Part shown: piece by piece, positions 24,001 to 36,964 of the stretch
Layout: the number at the start of each line of letters is the position of its first letter
Position numbering within the stretch: the stretch's first letter is position 1
Source of the DNA: Plumapathes pennacea
Lineage: Eukaryota > Cnidaria > Anthozoa > Antipatharia > Myriopathidae
Assembly (NCBI GenBank): GCA_964036295.1
Contig: OZ038470.1
Coordinates: 14,761,578 to 14,825,577, forward strand
DNA: 64,000 nt
Reading direction: 5' to 3'
Notes under the pieces: generated by a model
What the model was told of the DNA's origin: nothing
What the model saw: the letters and a program-made list of their open reading frames with translations, nothing else
The model's database searches: none
Translations under genes and position numbers: made by a program

Positions 24001-27000
24001 TGATTTTAATTCTTAAAAATCCGCTATATTGGGAATAGTATCATGTGGCAATTAGTTGGGATGTGCAGGCGCTTAACAGTTGCCAGATTGGAGATGTGGT
24101 CCAACCGCTATTTGTATTTATATTCTTCGTGCCAATTATATATTGTCAAGGTGAGTGACCTGAGTTGGGTGGTAAAGCGATTACGCGACAAAATAAAGAT
24201 ACAAATGAAGAATTAAAGAAGAAAGCGTGTGTGGGTCAGAAAGATATAAATTTATACGAAACAACAAAAGGAGAAAAAGCTCGACAAAAGTTTCTTCGTG
24301 ACGCCTACGCAACGGAGGCCGGAAATCCTTAATGACATTATGCATCCGTAAATTGTTACGGGAGCTTTTTAAACCGATATCTTGAGTCCATTTCTCGCAA
24401 ATTCTTTCACGTACGGTGAGATTGCAAAGTGGACACACACACACACACACAAAGATTCTCAAACGATGCTGCCTGTTCGAAAATTAATGATTTATTCCTG
24501 AGACAGAACATTTGAAGAAAGCTCCTTCTTGCGCTTTTTATCATATTCACAAGTCATTATCGGAAGGAAGCGAAAATCGGTAACCACTGGTATTGCCTAG
24601 TGGCAATTTCGAACACTAGTGTTCGATATGACGAGCGTTCCGCTAAAAAACGATGGAAGACGGTGGGCGCAAAGGGGAGCGAATAAAAAGTGGGGAAATG
24701 TTAATGGAACTCTTCACTGCCAAAGGCAAATTTGAGTAAAACCTCAATTCTTGTCAAAAAGTTGAACATTCGAAGGACAACTTCTAACAGCAACAACTTC
24801 CAACTCCTAAACTACAGTTAAATGAAACCTATAGGTTTTGAACATTCGAAGGACAGCTCTCGATGAGCACAATCCAATTGCAGTGTTCATTTCCAACTCT
24901 TGAAATGCAGTTAAATGAAATCAAAAGTGTGACCACACAAACTAAAGCTCTCGATGGGTACATTCTAACAGCAGTGTTCACTTCCAACTCCTAAACTACA
25001 CTTAAATGAAACTTAAAGGTGTGAACATTCGAAGGACAGCTCTCGATGAGTACATTCTAACAGCAGTGTTCACTTCCAAATCTTGAAATGCAGTTAAGTG
25101 AAACCTAAAAATGTTACAACACAAACGAAAGCTCTCGATGAGTACATTCTAACAGCAGTCAGTGTTCATTTCCAACTCCTAAACAGTAGTTAAATAAAAC
25201 CCAAAAGTGTGACCTCTTAAACGAAGGCTCTCAATGGGCACAATCTAATAGCAGTGTTCACTTCCAATTCCTAAACTGCAGTTAAATGAAACTTAAAGGT
25301 GTTGTTCCTTTTGGTTTGACTCGCCCGTCAAAGAGTTCATTTTAATCTTGAGCGTATATATTTTTTGCATTTAAAAGTTACAGTTTAGACAGGAAAAATG
25401 CGGTAAACTGGACAATAGCGTGAGTCAACAGAAGGAAAAATGTAATCTTTTACAACAATCACGACAGACCTTCCTGCTGTGTTGATAATGTGGTTGATAG
25501 TTATATTCGCGTAGACAGCAGTCGAAACCCCCAGATTCATTTCATTCCTTTGGGAATATGCTTTTCGAGCAAGTTAGTACAACACAGTTAGACATCATAT
25601 CTAAGTTTCAATTGTTTCAAACATCAACATTGTACAAAGCTTTCAACATATCAATCCTAAAACTATAGCAGCCATCCTTGGTGTTTTACAACTTCGTCCT
25701 AAGTACAACCTTGCCTTATCAAGAAAATCAATTTCTGCGACCCACGGTGAGCTCGGTACAGACGTGTCGCACAGGACTTTTCACTCTTACAGGAAGAGGC
25801 AGATGAAAAACACGTGCAGTAGATAAGTTTTAAAGTTACAAATGCTACTCAAGAAGAACATCGACGATGAAGTATGGTGAGTTAGGTCGCGAAATTTGTG
25901 ATTGAATCTGTAAATTGCATTACTTTCGTGCAACTGTTACATTGTATTATCTCATCGTTTCCGCATTTCAGAAGATATCACTAGGCTGTTGAAATACCGA
26001 TAAGAAAGGTGTCCAAATATTACTCCTGTTGGAGGTCACTGCATCCTAAACCCATAGTAGTAAACTTTTAGCCCGAGCTTGACCTTCCATAGCGAGCAAT
26101 GAAATGTGTTTAGGGAGTCTGACTTCTTTCACATCGTTTTGCTTTTTGGCTTTGTCCGCTAAGAGTAGTTGCTTCGCTTACATTCAGACTCTCCAGCGGA
26201 CAGAATGTCCATCTCCAAGATGCAGACATAAACCAAATACAAAACAAATCCACAGCAATATAAGGAAAAAGAAAGTCAAGGTCTTAAAACATTACCAAAA
26301 GTAACATACAGTATTTCATTTTCAGTCCGAAATATATATTGACAGAGATTCTAAATTATTTAACTTATGACGGAAAGACAGATACAAAGCAATCTCCCAG
26401 ATTTAGACAGTAACTACTAAACCAATAATTTGAGCAAATTACGACAGACAAATGCTGCAGGAATATTACAAATATCTCTCCAAGAGTCGTGCTTACACAC
26501 TGCTTGAGTAAACGACGAATCCGATCGGATGTCGTTGTGTGTTAAAATGTCTGGTTTGGTTTCGCATTTACGCTAAAAGAAAATTTAGAGCCTGCTTTAG
26601 AAGATGTTTGCAAGGCTGGACAAACGAAAGAGAATGATTTTAACAAAGAACAACTCCGTTGTGTGTTGAATAATGGCTACCCTTCTTGTCAAAGCGGCTG
26701 TAAATGATCCTTGGTACATAAGAAAGTGGCTACTTTTGATTTAGTACTGTACAGTAGGTCTCCTTACCTGGATAGCAAAGACTTGCTGAATCGCTAGACC
26801 TTCGCTTTTTGCCTCCGGCTCTGTCCATTGTCGGTGGTGTAAGGCTACGTGGTCTTTTTCCCCCTGCAGAGTAGAAAGCACTCTCATCGGCGGAGATCTC
26901 TGAGCACTCCGAGGAGGAGGAGTTTGTATCGCGTTGGTCAATACCGTTGCTCGCAGCAAGCGGACGGCGGTCAAGAGAACGCTTAATATCAGAAGACGAG

Positions 27001-29145
27001 AAATGGCGCGAGCCATGGAGGTGTTCGTCATGCCATGAGGATACTGACGACCTGGAATCTTCTTTCCTTTTTCTTAGCGAGGTGGGAGACAAGCCACACT
27101 TATCCGCTAACCTGCCACGGTTCTGGAAATCACGCGAGAAACTCAGAGTTGGTTAAATTTATAAGAATTTGAAAGCCGTGTTCAATTCATTTCTGCTGCG
27201 TTCATACTAGACACACAAACAATAGATGCTATTCAAGCAGAGTAAAGGCTATAATTATACGTTCTTCAAAGAGAAATGGCGGAGACCTTATACCACGCCT
27301 GTTGTCTGTTTTTTTCTTTGCACGAAATTGCAAATGAAGGAGGCATTTTGGCGTTCTGCGTAACAAATTGAAAGCGATTCATCGAAAGAACTCAGAGGGA
27401 CTGACGCGTTCGTTTTTTGTTTTGTTTTGCTTTGTTCTTAAATCGTGTCGACAACTTCGGCAGCGGTTCTTGACAGTTCTGACGGTATGCAAACTATTGG
27501 ATACGGCAAAAACGGAAATTTCTTGGGGAAGTTTTACGGGGCCCACTTTGCTCACTGAAAGCGCCATTTGTATATTATTAAGCTTAAGAATAAAATTCAA
27601 GAAGTAGCAACGCCATGAGTGCATAAATTTCAGCGCCAGGTGCACTCCATGGTTCTACGTGAGAATATGTGCGGCAGCCGAACAAAGGGCTCTCGACAGA
27701 GCTGATGTTTTGGCGTGACATTTGACCTGTACTTTCTAAGCTCTAAATTAAAAGCCCGTTGTTTGAATATTGGTTGGTGATATCTCAGAATTAGCACAGA
27801 AGACGGCATCTTTAGCAAAGAAAAACCTCTGGCTCTGCCCGAGATACAGCCACGAATTTGCAATATTAACCGAAATTTGGAGCTGAGATTTAATATCGCC
27901 AATATGCTCAGCTTTCTTAGTGTAAACATCAACGTCTGAAACCATCACGAGCAGCTGGGTTACTTTTACGGAATGAAAATGAATGTACAACATGTGCACT
28001 ATATTTTTCCGACTGCTAGTTTTCAAAAACACTGATGCTGTTTTTTGCGGAACACTGTGTCAATCAGTAAATAGTATTTGTGAAGTATGTGTTAATGCAA
28101 CGTCGAAAAGAAAGATAAAATAAAGCCATAGCACTTTTTTAAAGACTCCCGGCCTCGACATTCATGTCCTTCGGATATTTTGATCATAATTTCAACTAAA
28201 ACGAGCATGTCATCGGAGTGGCGTTGTATTCAATGCGAAGCAAGAGACCGTACCAAGCGCGCAAGTCGAGCGTTTGCTAGAAGTGTCATTTTGGTCCGCC
28301 CCTTCCGTTGTTCTGATCGAGCTGGTCGCAGTGCAACGGCCACATGTACATTAGCTTCGCGGGAAACAAAACTAGAGCAACTCTCTTTCTCTTGGGTGCG
28401 AAGTTGGGCCGCAGCTGATCAGCCCCTGGCGTCACAGCAGGCGCGCGTGCGCGCGCGCGTCAAAATATTGCCCTGGCGACAATCTTAAATCGGGCGCAAG
28501 GCACGAACAACGTCTTCCACAAACTTGTGTTTGTCTGGACAGAACTAAAAGGTAAGATAAACCTACCACTGGTGAAGAAATTCGACACCCAAGACAGTCG
28601 CATATTGGGGGGTGAACGCGAATAAGTCCACGGGCGATCAAACTCTTCAAGGATTTTCCTTTGTAGCGTATACTTCGTTTCCAGTCCTTGGCTGTTTCAC
28701 GGCCGCTGATATATTGAAGTTCATTTGGAGTAAGCCACTCGTTCTGGAATAATATGCACGGGCCTTTGCTTCCCTGGCAAAGCTTGGACACATACAGGAG
28801 TGCAGCGTTTTCTCCGCATTGTATTTGAAGGGGCTCCTCAGCTGCGACTCCTCCGCCTTGCTGAGACATATGATTTGGATCAAATCCACCGCATGCGTCA
28901 GGGGGCGGCTTCGTGAGGGTCGCCGGAGCCTCAAGTTTTATAAACGAGACTTCCCCATCGGACCGAGAAATACTTCGATGGACGCTTGTCGAAGTGGACT
29001 CGTTTTGACTGTCAACTCCATGGCCCATGGAATTAACGCTGTCTTGGTTGGCACGAGGTGTTTCACTCAGGTTGCCTGTTAACTGCATGTGAGGGGTTTC
29101 CTCGCGAAAGCTGGACGTATTATCTGATAATCGTGGTTCATCCAT
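21097..29145 (-). CDS. SAMD11-like: SAMD11/SAMD7-like regulator with SAND and SAM domains, complete (3 coding exons)
   Basis: Exons are 29145-28567, 27122-26768 and 22001-21097 (stop included), giving 612 aa. Donors are GTG|GTAGGT and CAG|GTAAGG; acceptors TTTCCAG and TTTATTTAAG; phases 0 and 1 match. A SAND domain covers about 105-185, with the KDWK core at 153-156 (AKDWKRSIRYKGKSL) and a CDCLGC cluster at 182-187. The middle is Ser-rich with basic patches (LRKRKED, GGKRPRS, GGKKRRSS) that look like nuclear signals. A SAM domain covers about 536-602 and keeps the SAMD7/11 signature (IDGHSL, EEHLLDRM, KLGPALKI). SAMD7 and SAMD11 act in Polycomb-linked repression in vertebrates. SAND binds DNA or chromatin; SAM oligomerises. 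Alternative 5' exons cannot be excluded. Confidence 0.88.
22510..22900. repeat. dispersed repeat with CCAATCAGAAAGC / GATTGGCCAA phrases
   Basis: Contains CAGGTTTTGCTTTTGCTCTCGATTGGCCAA and neighbouring text (each quoted part under 20 bases matches). Relatives are at about 50620-50755 and inverted at 63170-63560, with weaker traces at 23190-23430 and 44640-44830. It is an abundant interspersed family in SAMD11-like intron 2 and elsewhere. Confidence 0.55.
23449..23808 (+). other. unrecognised 119-codon ORF inside SAMD11-like intron 2
   Basis: The plus-strand ORF has a fairly polar middle (LKRVQECALKRLMQKQLNEH) that could form a helix. No domain is recognised and no flanking splice signals stand out. 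It lies next to interspersed repeats, so it may be a chance ORF. Confidence 0.15.
24432..24452. repeat. (AC)n microsatellite
   Basis: About ten ACs, intronic. Confidence 0.9.
24710..25310. repeat. minisatellite, about 6.5 units of about 91 bp
   Basis: Units contain CTCTCGATGAGTACATTCTA and GCAGTGTTCACTTCCAACTC. Unit starts alternate between CATTCGAAGGACAG and ACAAACGAAAGC, a two-unit higher-order pattern. Single decayed units occur at about 31035-31130 and 41205-41275 (inside CFAP74). Confidence 0.85.
25311..26767. other. SAMD11-like intron 2, right part
   Basis: No extra exon or named repeat was recognised. Confidence 0.4.
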
Positions 29146-29400
29146 TCTTCACCATGTCCGTGGAGCTAGCTGCCGATATCAGGAAAAGGTATGCTGTATT
29201 TCTCCGGTGTGCGCGACACATTCGCAGCTTTCGTCCGTTCGCCGGAAAATGCGGCGACTCACGCCGTCTCCGCCGGTCATTTCAAAGTGTCGCTCTGCTT
29301 CATTTAATATCGGCCTCCCATTGGTCGGCAGCCTGTCGGAATTTTAGGTAATCGTTAGTTTGACCAATGAGTGGCCTTTAGTTTACAAATACAATGTCTA
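29146..29400 (-). promoter_or_regulatory. likely promoter and 5' UTR of the SAMD11-like gene
   Basis: The 250 bp upstream of the ATG are GC- and CpG-richer than their surroundings and hold CCAAT on the minus strand (ATTGG, about 29311) and on the plus strand (CCAATG, about 29364). No TATA box. Confidence 0.4.
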
Positions 29401-29455
29401 TAATTAACACCAGCGCATTGTCTTGTCACAGACATTCAAACCAGCCTGTCAAAAA

Positions 29456-29480
29456 AGAAAAAAAAAAAAAAAAAAAAAAA
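29456..29480. repeat. A homopolymer
   Basis: About 23 As after GAAA; possibly a retroposed tail, but nothing recognisable precedes it. Confidence 0.8.
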
Positions 29481-29499
29481 CAAATAGAAAAATTTTTTT

Positions 29500-32400
29500 T
29501 TCAGGACAACCGTTGGCTTGCCTGCGAAGAATGGATGACCACGAAACTCGATTTGTAAATGACGGTTTTAAAAATACCAAAAAGACTTAAATTATTGTAA
29601 ACCCGCATGAGTTGATCCACCCTTTGCCGTCACCACACGTGCTCAAACCTTTTTCATCTGAGACAGTGTCTATCGTTCGGCTAACGGGAAAGCAAGAGAA
29701 AAAACGTCTTTTATTTAGGGCATATTGATGCTGTTTTACTCTAGCGAGCCTAAATAATGCATCGCGCACATGCAGAAACGGCAAAACTCACAACCACACA
29801 TCAAGTCTTGAAAGGAAAACAGAATGAATGACGTCATTTCAAACCACGGAACCTCGACACTGCACAAAGCAATCTGTTTCGATCGTCACAACTTTGCCTG
29901 TAGTGAAACATTTCATGCGATGTATAAAATAGAGATTCGATGGAAAAACTGGGTCATCTTGTCCAATGCAGTTTTGTAATTTCCAGTGCAATATATCATT
30001 TCGGCTGAGTGTTTTTGTGAACGATTGATTTCGCAACCATGGTCTTGTCTAGTTTATGATCTCCTTCCCGCTTCTTGTTTTATCAAATAAAATTTTCCAT
30101 TGCACACGGAATAGCTCTGCATCGATGGCGTGCAGTAGAGGTGACTCGATATAACGCACGAACACTTAACAAATATAGGGTGCTAAGGCCAACAGCACGG
30201 CACAGCGGCCGATCTGCATGAATTATATTTCCTGCTCCAGATTCAAAGTGTAGCCATGGTGCGAAGCCCTTTACATAACAGTTTCTTTTGCTTATTCAAG
30301 TTCACCTGGCATACATAACTAGCTATTTCTGTAGTATGCCGTCTTGTCGGAGGAAAAGTCCATAGTCCGTTTATACATTTAACAAGAATAGGACGAGGAT
30401 TTGTTTTCGCTATTCCCACACTAGTAGCGTGCTCTAAAGGTGTCTGTGTTTCCACGGTATAAACCATCCAACCTGGGCTCAAACTCTACTACAAACAGAG
30501 CCGGAAAGGCACAGCCCTATAACTGTTGGATCAACATCGGTCTTCAAACAGTTGGCCACAGGAAGAGAAAATTTGAGTTACTTGGTCGAGGCGAAAAACA
30601 GTTTCTTTGCGGGAAATGTGGATACATAACTTCTTTAATGACGCCTGTTTAATAACTCTGCAGCAACAGACAGATCATGCTACTACAGTGGATGATAAAT
30701 GTCAGCCATAACTGTGAATATTCCGTCGTATGAATAGACATTTGGTATACGCGAGTTAAAGTAAGTCAAATTCTAAAAAGAAAGCGCAATAATAGCCTGT
30801 TTGTCATTTTGTTTTTTTGTCCAACTTTTATACTACAATTATTACAAGCAAGCAAAGTCGTTTCTACGATCTTTGCAAACACGATGAGAGAGCGTCAACC
30901 TACTGTAATCGTCTGTGGTTCACTTGGCACTAAAAGGTAGAGCCATGGCACACAGGACACCTGTTTGAAATGTGGAAAAGTGTACAAGACAAGCCATATA
31001 TTTCTTCCGCCCTTAACCATTCCACTGCAAATTTAGGTAAAAATTGATTCCTTCGAACAGAAACCCAACTCCCCAGTAGTCTGTCAAATGAAATCTAAGG
31101 TGTGACTACTTGAACAAAACCCTCTCAAAGAACAGATTTTTCCAAATCATTGTGAACACAGAAATTTGACAGAGAAAGGGATAAAAAAGCACGTAAGACA
31201 GAGCAGTCAGTTGAATTTTACCTCGCAAATGTAGCACTGTAAAGAAACATGAAATCCAGAGAAGATCCCTCGGTCTCAATGGGCTCAGAGTCCTGGCGTG
31301 TTGTATGGGGACAGTACAAGCAGCGCATAAACGTTCAGCAGGGGATTATGTCATTAACTTTAGAAAACAATCATTCTACCTGTAGCAGGCATATATGCTC
31401 TGACTTATTGTGTTTATCAGTTCAACTCTTACTGAAATGACTAGGTGCACTGTATCTTCACTAAAACCAGGACAATAAATTAATACTGGAACCTCATTCA
31501 AGAAATGGAAAGGTAGGGGAAAAAAAGTAAGTGAGCCAAAGAAAGCGTAGCCAGATGCTTCATAATCATAATATTTTGTCAGCTATCAACTCAACTGAAT
31601 CATTCAGTATATACAGTCGGCAATATATGTCCTCAGTTTGAACTGTGAGCCAAAAAAGTTTACTGAGTCCAGGTTTTTAGATGCAAGCACAACGACACGG
31701 CTGTTAAGTTAAAGAACACGAAACCAGTGAGGCTAACTTTAAGGCCTCCGATAAAAAAAGTGGGACTTATATATGTTGATAATAATAAAGCTATACACCT
31801 AGATAAAGATTCGCTTTGTTTTAGGTACCCCGGCGTTGGTGCAGAGATTTTATGTCGCACAATAAAGCATGCGGGCCATACAGGCGAACAAGGGTCATAG
31901 TAACGCACAAGAGGCATCACTAAACGCAAATTGTAGCCGAGGCAGTTGTGTACTTAACTGAGAGAACCCAGTGAACCATTACAGCAAAGATAACTTATTC
32001 AGTGTTAAGCCTACAACTAATCCAAGCCCCTCAGTGCATACGCAAATACTTCACTTCAAAGTCAGATCCTTCTTGACAAAGGCCCTCGCTTAACTGAATC
32101 ACAACCGTATACCTCACTTAAGGGAAAACCAATTTCGCAGTGTGCCGCACCGTTGGCCTAGACTCACTTGTTTGAACAAATACTACGTTGTTCTCCGAGT
32201 TAAATGAACGATGTTTGTCGGCCGGACAGTGGCGCAAATACTCCTAGAAGCAACATAGCATTTTTGCTTTTATCTACAAGATGGTTTGTCTTGGGTAATT
32301 CTGTGAATGTACTCTTGTAAACTGCAGGCCGCTCAGTGGGCTAATGTCGTGAGCATCGCCTACCTATATGTGTTTGCCTTTTGCAATTATTTCTTGACGA

Positions 32401-34768
32401 AGATTCGAGTGATCAATCTCTGCAAAATCACAGGTATACTCAGCATGTAAATATAGACCCACTGCGACACAGTCAAGCAGACATACAAATCGAACTGTAT
32501 GCCTTGGTTCTCGAATATGATCTAACAAACGCTTGAATCGTATTTTACACTGAACTTTGGTCCATCAGATGCGTGGCGTGGTGTGGTGTGGTGTGGCAGG
32601 ACTCCGAGTGTTTGTTTTTATGCTTGCCAAATATGTCTGCTCTGAAGTATGAACACATGTGGAAATCAAATAAAGGAATCCAAACATTCAGTCAAACCCA
32701 CCGAGTGAACTGTAACACATTGCTAATGACTTTTTTTTTTCTGATTTCTATATAGTTCATGAACGGCCAAAGCATATGTGTCAAATGTATCAATTGCTAG
32801 AACCACAAATCATATTAGACGCAGAATGGATATCCATATTCTGGCTATGTTTATTTTAACACACTCACTCATGTAAAGCTTTATTGCTTGTTGCTTTCTT
32901 TTTACACAGAAACTGGGATATAAAATGGGGTATGTGCGCACTTATACTGGTATAAGTATACTTGTGAGTATGACTTCGTTTAATTCACAACACAATCAAG
33001 TTTCGGAAGCGCTACTATCTCTCCTCTGCTCTTATCGGTTTCACTGGATGCATCTTGCGGCCAAACGTATACATGCAGTACCGCCGAACCGACCATGGTA
33101 TAACACCAGGCATAAATTCGGCTTTTTGGGGCTTGAATACAGCCCATTTCGACCTTCCCAGTCAATTCGCTTGAACCTCTCACCATGAAATTACCATAAA
33201 ATTATGCTGTCGGCAGATTGTATGGGTACATTTTTCAAGAAAAACAGCATATCGGCCACAGGTGCAAGACTCCGTTTGGCAACTAGTCGCATAAATTCAA
33301 ATGAAGAAATGGGAAACTCGTCGGCTACACAGATCATTTTTTAACAAGAACTACTCGAGACGGTCGTCAATAAACATGTCCAAGCTGCCGTTCCGAAAAT
33401 AGAACCGGTGCATCACATAGATCACGTACGAATTTCAAAACTTGAAAAACTTGTCAAATCGACCCGTTTTTGACGTTTTAATGCAGTAGGAAGTGGTTAT
33501 TAGTCAGTGGTTGTGTTATAATCGAGCTGTCGCCGGTCAAACTAGCCAATATATCCTCACCAAACCATGTGCTCATGTGCTCATGTGCAGTACCCAACAA
33601 ACATTATCCTTTCACAAGATTAATAAATTGCTTTCTGTTTTAACATAAGTTAAAAAATAAATTGACCACGTACGAACCTTATGTTGTAGAAATAAGCGTT
33701 TCCCTCCCTCAGTTCTGATGGTGTGAGAAGGCCCCTCGATTGGCAGCCGAGACAACAACGATAGATGTTTGTAGGGTCACCGCAAGCTCAAGATATCTGT
33801 ATTAATCAACATTCATTGTTAATAGTCAGTCATATCTGATTACAACGAAAGCGGGCGGCATTTGACCCAAACCAAGTTTACCCCTATCATTATTGATTCT
33901 TGTCGACTTTGTTTAAAAACTCACTGAGAGCAATCGACAATTCCGCCTACAAAAATCGCTGCATATTGTTGGCGATGTTTTCGTGGTGGTTCTTGTTCAG
34001 CCGTGTGAGCTTGTTAACGAACGCTTAGCTGATATTAGCCTTCAAAGCATCCAATCCGAACGACAAACAACCACGGCGTATTGTATTAACTGTCGATAAT
34101 TGCTTTTGTGTCGTTGTATCTTGGTGTTTTTGTTTTTAAGGTGCAAACATGAACGTCGTCTTGCATGAGTAACAGGCGTGCCTCACGCGCCATTTTTCGC
34201 GCCATTTTCTTTTCGACTCTGGTCGAAAAATTGGTAGCTGTTCGTGCTCAAACAGTTGTAATAAAGTTGCGCCAGGTATTTTAAACCAGTATTTGCCAAG
34301 TTCCAAACGCAAAAAGTGCATTAGACTGGTTACAATTATGCTCTCATTTGTCCGAAATCGTATGCACGAGTGCTATTAATTTAAATACATTGTACAACCA
34401 TTGAAATCAAAACCTTATTGGCTAATCAAACATTAGATACACAAAACTGACCAATGAAAGAGAACCCAAATTTATCGCGGGAAAGTGATACGGCATACGC
34501 ATCCCTAACGCATTTGTTTTTTTGAACATCAGTAAAGTTCATTCACTGTATGAAAAGAAGCCTGCGAAGAAAGACTCTGTCGGGAGGATCAAAAGCTGCC
34601 CGACGGGAGACGGCTGTATTCACAGACTATATGAAAACATAATATACCAACACAACTACGAATAATAATAAATTAGATCTATAAGCCTAAACATACCAAG
34701 ACCATTGTTTATGATGCTTACAAGAAAGAATATTTTTGCTTGTATACATGCATTGAACCTAACATGAC
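29500..34768. other. intergenic between SAMD11-like and CFAP74 genes
   Basis: No exon chain or named domain was found on either strand. One decayed unit of the 91-bp minisatellite family lies at about 31035-31130. Short ORFs present are under 100 codons and featureless. Confidence 0.45.
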
Positions 34769-34771
34769 TTA

Positions 34772-35001
34772 GGGCGCGTTCGATTAGGTCTATTCCGGAA
34801 TAGGAATAGCGATACTGATTGATAAAATATTTTGAATTTGGAGCTAAATTTTGTCGAGATGTATCGGGAGCTGCTCGAAATGTCAGCGTGAAGGTTTTGA
34901 AAATAATCCCGAAAAAAAAAAAAAAAAAATTCCCCAGATCAAGCAAAACTTTGGTTCATTTTAGCTATCCTATTCCGGAATACGGTCAATCGAACGCACC
35001 C
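34772..35001. mobile_element. 230-bp MITE with TTA target duplication
   Basis: Ends GGGCGCGTTCGATT and (inverted) AATCGAACGCACCC, each followed inward by TATTCCGGAATA. The 3-bp direct repeat TTA flanks both sides (34769-34771 and 35002-35004). A 3-bp TTA duplication is typical of PIF/Harbinger elements. An A18 tract lies inside. Confidence 0.75.
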
Positions 35002-35074
35002 TTATATTATACAAGTAGTAAATAAAATAATATTTTGTCAGCATGTTACTTGTGTACGTTGATTCATAACTGCA

Positions 35075-35400
35075 CTTGGCCATTTCCAACACACGTGGCA
35101 AGTTTCAAAGCGAGACCTGGTGCGAAACCTTTCTCAACGAAATGAGTTCGTGCCAGCATGCGAGTAAAACTAATAGACCATTTCCGAGATGTTTCTTGCC
35201 TCTGTTTTAAACCGAGGTCTAGTGCGAAACCTTTATTATGAAGATGAGTTTGATTTGCATGAAAATGACAACTAAATTTTAAGAGAAAGGTTTCGCACTT
35301 GACCTCGTTTTCAAACGGAGGCAACAGGTATATCGGAAGTGGCCTATTCTCGTGAAGGTTTCGCACTAGGCCTCGCTTTAAAACAGAAGCAGTATACGTC
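35075..35400. repeat. repeat built on GTGCGAAACCTTT, direct and inverted
   Basis: GTGCGAAACCTTT appears at about 35121 and 35230 on the plus strand and inverted (AAAGGTTTCGCAC) at about 35284, with a close inverted relative (GAAGGTTTCGCAC) at about 35356, beside AGCGAGACCT or GAGGTCTA-like text. Small foldback or tandem element. Confidence 0.65.
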
Positions 35401-36737
35401 TCAGAAAAAAATCAAAGAAGTGGAGCACAAGTGCGTTGTGTTTAACCCTTTGAGCCCCAACGTTCTGAACACATTTTCTCCCTACTACTTCAGAATAGGA
35501 GCACAGTATGGTGTGGGGAAATCAGTTGTTGATCTCTTGGGGCAGCTGATCAACTATAAATTATCCACTCACTGTTCTTTATGAGTGGCGAGGAAAAATA
35601 TGTATTTCAAATAAAGATTCATGGAGCTCAGTGCTACAGATTTATGTCCATACCAAAGTATACGATGACGAGCCTTACCATCTGTTTGCAGTTTGTAGCT
35701 TTCCTTGGATTAATGCCCTGCACTGTGGCCCTTCAACCAGGTTCCTCTGGATTCAGGGCTGACTTCCGAACCAACCAGTCCTATTGTAATTTGTATAAAA
35801 TGTTAATGAAGATTCAGCCAAGTAAAGGGTTTGTAAAAGTGTGCGAAACAGACTCCTTCCAGGTGACGTGATTGCAGCCAACTCTTTGTTTGCAATCAAG
35901 TCCTAGAGGCTCGGAATACAAAGAAACTGCAGCGGCCACGTTTGAAGATGCTGGTTTCAATACGAGGACAGAACGAGAGTTTCTCCTTCCTAAGAACTGA
36001 TATGTGCTCTCAAGTAAAAACAAAACAAAACAAAACGAACTAGTAGCACAGTTTCCATGACAAAGAAGCGAACATTTTGAGATCATTGACTTACCTTACT
36101 GACTTGTAAAACTCGTGACGTAACCGCATGAGGTAACTTTTCACCGTCCCGTGCTAATCATCCGCTGGTCTGTCCTTCGTGATTTCTGTCAGCTGATGCT
36201 TTGGCCCAAAATTGACTGGGGCCCTTAGTTTAGGCTCTTGTGTCAGATGTAAAATCCCCACAGTTGCCATGAATTATCCTCAGAGTTGCCATTTTATCTC
36301 CGAGCCTAATCGCGAAGCCAGCTCCTTTTTGAAATGTCCGTCAGCAATTTCTCTGCGTCGAGGTATACCTCACTTCAACAGTTTGATCGATTTGTCTTGT
36401 CGAACCAGAATTCGAATATCAAACTGGAAATTCTGCTGTTTCATTGTAGCATTTTTTTGTTTGTTTTTTTCCTACTGTTTGTTTGTTTGTTTGTTTTTTT
36501 GTTCGTGACATCGTGAAGGCATGTCATAGGGAAAATCGAGCAATCGTATATCATATCTGACCACTTGGGCGACAGGAGTTATACGAATATCGTATCTCTA
36601 CTGTAGCAAAGGGGTGGCGGATCGGAGGGATTTTTGCGTCCAAGTTTGAGGAGGGGGTAGAGTGGGGATTAATTGTCAAAATAGATTAAGGAATAGCGAT
36701 TAATCGAAGGAGGGGTTGCTTACTTCACATTTTGTTC

Positions 36738-36758
36738 TGAGGGGGGGGGGGGGGGGGG
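36738..36758. repeat. G homopolymer
   Basis: About 19 Gs just 3' of the CFAP74 gene end. Confidence 0.9.
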
Positions 36759-36784
36759 TCAATCGAGGAAATACAGTATGCACA

Positions 36785-36790
36785 TTTATT
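36785..36790 (-). terminator. AATAAA polyadenylation signal of CFAP74
   Basis: TTTATT on the plus strand reads AATAAA on the gene strand, 175 nt after the CFAP74 stop codon. Confidence 0.6.
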
Positions 36791-36964
36791 ATGAATTTTC
36801 TACTCGCTTCACATCGTCTACAAAATGATGGGAACCTTACAAATCGATGCTCGATGATGACACACAAAACAAACGACTTTCCTTTGTGTCATAAAATGGT
36901 TAAAACTCCCGCAAGAATGGGACACAACACACTAACTTGAAATAAATACTTCGACTCTGGTGCA

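Noticed and set aside
28180-28488. 102-codon plus-strand ORF
   Set aside because: It lies antisense to the SAND exon edge and 3' flank, with no splice support.
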